From Acidimicrobiaceae bacterium (GTDB lineage Bacteria; Actinomycetota; Acidimicrobiia; Acidimicrobiales; Palsa-688), in assembly GCA_009785715.1 (NCBI GenBank), contig WQVT01000144.1, positions 1 to 6,466 on the forward strand: a stretch of DNA of 6,466 bases, read 5' to 3'. Shown in pieces: positions 5,077 to 6,466 of the stretch; within the stretch, counting starts at the first letter, position 1; each line of letters starts with the position of its first letter. The translations under genes and the position numbers were made by a program. The notes beneath the pieces were generated by a model. It did not search any database. It worked only from the letters and a program-made list of their open reading frames with translations, and was not told where the DNA came from.

Positions 5077-6466
5077 GTGGCCGAGGTCCGGCAGTCGTTC
5101 GTCTCGGGTCTCGGGTTCTCGCTCGACGATTTCCAGGTCCGCGCCCTCGACGCGCTCGACGCCGGGCGCAGCGTCGTGGTCGCCGCGCCGACCGGGTCGG
5201 GCAAGACGGTGGTCGCCGAGTACGCCGTCGCCCGTGCGCTCGCCGAGGGGGCCAAGGCCTTCTACACCACCCCCCTCAAGGCGCTCTCGAACCAGAAGTA
5301 CGCGGAGCTCGTGTACCGATACGGCGCCGAGAGGGTGGGCCTGCTCACCGGTGACAACGCGATCAACGGCTCGGCGCCGGTGGTCGTGATGACCACCGAG
5401 GTGCTGCGCAACATGATCTACGCCGCGGCGGGAGCCCTCGAGGGACTCCGGTACGTGATCCTCGACGAGGTGCACTTCCTCCAGAACGCCTACCGCGGTC
5501 CGGTGTGGGAGGAGGTGATCATCCACGCACCGCCGGGCATCGACCTGGTCTGCCTGTCGGCGACCGTGTCGAACGCGGAGGAGTTGGCGGACTGGATCGG
5601 CACGGTCCGCGGGGATACCGCGGCGATCATCGAGGACCGGCGCCCCGTGGTGTTGCACGACCTGTACCTCCTCGGCGACCGGGGCTCGGAGCGGCTCCTG
5701 CTGCTGCCGACCCTGCTGGAGGGGCGTCCGAACCCGGAGGCGGCCGCCCTCGACGCCAAGACCGTGCGCCAGCCGGGGCCCAGGAGCCGGGCGCGGGGCC
5801 GCCTCTTCGCCCCCCGGCGCTCCGAGATCGTCGACCTCCTCGACGAGGAGGAGATGCTGCCGGCCATCTACTTCATCTTCAGCCGGGCCGCCTGCGACGA
5901 CGCTGTCGCCCAGTGCCTGCGTGAGGGTCAGCGGCTGACCACCGCCGAGGAGCGGAGCCAGATCCGTGAGATCGCCGAGCCACACCTCGACTCGCTCGGT
6001 GCCGCCGACCTGAGCCTGCTCGGCTACGAGCAGTGGATCTCGGGCCTCGAGGCGGGCTTCGCGGCCCACCACGCCGGTCTCGTCCCCCCTTTCAAGGAGG
6101 CGGTCGAGGCGTGTTTCGCCGCCGGCCTCGTGAAAGTGGTGTTCGCCACCGAGACGCTCTCCCTCGGCATCAACATGCCGGCCCGTTCGGTGGTCATCGA
6201 GAAGCTGACCAAGTTCACCGGCGAACGGCACGAGTTCCTGACTCCCGGCGAGTACACCCAGCTCACGGGACGGGCGGGGCGGCGGGGGATCGACGAGGTC
6301 GGCTACGCCATCGTCCCCTGGTCGCCGTTCGTCGCATTCGAGCAGGTGGCCAGCCTCGCCGGAGCGCGCAGCTACACGCTCACGAGCAGCTTCCGCCCGA
6401 CGTACAACATGGCGGCGAACCTGGTCCGCCGCTATCCCCCCGACCTCGCCCACCACCTGTTGAACC
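5077..6466 (+). CDS. helY: HelY-type DEVH-box superfamily 2 helicase, N-terminal 463 codons (3' end outside the window)
   Basis: The frame is open from a GTG at 5077 to the window edge, so the end is missing; relatives are about 900 residues. This is a Ski2/Mtr4-like ATP-dependent helicase. Visible motifs: the Q-like region FSLDDFQ (14-20), Walker A APTGSGKT (37-44, K43), TTPLKALSNQK, TTEVLRN, Walker B as DEVH (130-133), SAT (161-163), then in the second core domain IFSRAACD, AAHHAGLVP, FATETLSLGINMPAR and the arginine-finger motif QLTGRAGRRG (395-404). The linker between the cores holds a basic RSRARGRLFAPRR stretch. M. tuberculosis HelY is similar throughout and also follows tatC. RNA unwinding in decay or ribosome-related work is inferred from the family. 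The start lies 2 nt after the tatC stop, with AGGGG (5073-5077) touching the start codon, so translation is probably coupled to tatC. Confidence 0.93.
   Translation, partial: MAEVRQSFVSGLGFSLDDFQVRALDALDAGRSVVVAAPTGSGKTVVAEYAVARALAEGAKAFYTTPLKALSNQKYAELVYRYGAERVGLLTGDNAINGSAPVVVMTTEVLRNMIYAAAGALEGLRYVILDEVHFLQNAYRGPVWEEVIIHAPPGIDLVCLSATVSNAEELADWIGTVRGDTAAIIEDRRPVVLHDLYLLGDRGSERLLLLPTLLEGRPNPEAAALDAKTVRQPGPRSRARGRLFAPRRSEIVDLLDEEEMLPAIYFIFSRAACDDAVAQCLREGQRLTTAEERSQIREIAEPHLDSLGAADLSLLGYEQWISGLEAGFAAHHAGLVPPFKEAVEACFAAGLVKVVFATETLSLGINMPARSVVIEKLTKFTGERHEFLTPGEYTQLTGRAGRRGIDEVGYAIVPWSPFVAFEQVASLAGARSYTLTSSFRPTYNMAANLVRRYPPDLAHHLLN

Noticed and set aside
5032..6456. 474-codon open frame on the minus strand
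   Set aside because: It lies antisense to helY, whose plus-strand frame carries every helicase motif. The minus frame reads as low-complexity E/G/R/H-rich protein, the usual shadow in GC-rich DNA.
1..6466. Search for CRISPR repeats, tRNA/rRNA, insertion-sequence ends, toxin-antitoxin pairs or defence genes
   Set aside because: None seen by reading. Gene content, composition and order are those of a conserved chromosomal locus.

Overview
The window is GC-rich, densely packed bacterial DNA from an actinomycete-type genome. The best clue is gene order: the end of the Pup ligase gene pafA, then pafB, pafC, Tat translocase genes and a HelY-type helicase. This is the order known from Mycobacterium tuberculosis (pafA-pafB-pafC-tatA-tatC-helY), and Pup-proteasome genes are largely an actinobacterial trait. 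Protein details, GTG-rich starts and a probable leaderless start suggest a lineage far from mycobacteria, possibly Acidimicrobiia; that placement is inference.

Region 1 (1-2094, plus strand) is the proteasome accessory block: the last 37 codons of pafA, then pafB and pafC, two WYL-domain regulators expected to work as a heterodimer (PafBC) activating DNA-damage genes. The pafB/pafC junction holds a 26-nt-period duplication of the pafC start, creating a 9-codon mini-ORF joined to both genes by ATGA overlaps.

Region 2 (2095-3885) sits between pafC and the Tat genes and is not part of the mycobacterial arrangement. It has a 93-bp intergenic stretch with a palindrome, two hairpins and a -10-like box; a type I signal peptidase gene (lepB, plus strand); a glycerophosphodiester phosphodiesterase gene on the minus strand, overlapping lepB tail to tail by 14 bp; and a 56-residue membrane-anchored small protein read divergently from the phosphodiesterase. 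A 104-bp intergenic stretch with a 10-bp perfect inverted repeat and a leaderless-type -10 box then leads into the Tat genes.

Region 3 (3886-6466, plus strand) is a tight run of a TatB-type gene, tatC, and the first 463 codons of helY, with gaps of 10 and 2 nt. The protein at the usual tatA position looks like TatB, not TatA.

Functionally the window mixes protein export (Tat translocase plus the peptidase that removes signal peptides), the DNA-damage/proteasome regulatory pair, and an RNA/DNA helicase. No RNA gene, insertion sequence, CRISPR array or prophage piece was seen, and no stretch above 300 bp lacks a gene. This is largely a core-genome locus; I did not find a convincing novel defence or mobile system. 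The unusual points are the pafB/pafC relay, the inserted block, the TatB-type identity and the intergenic structures.
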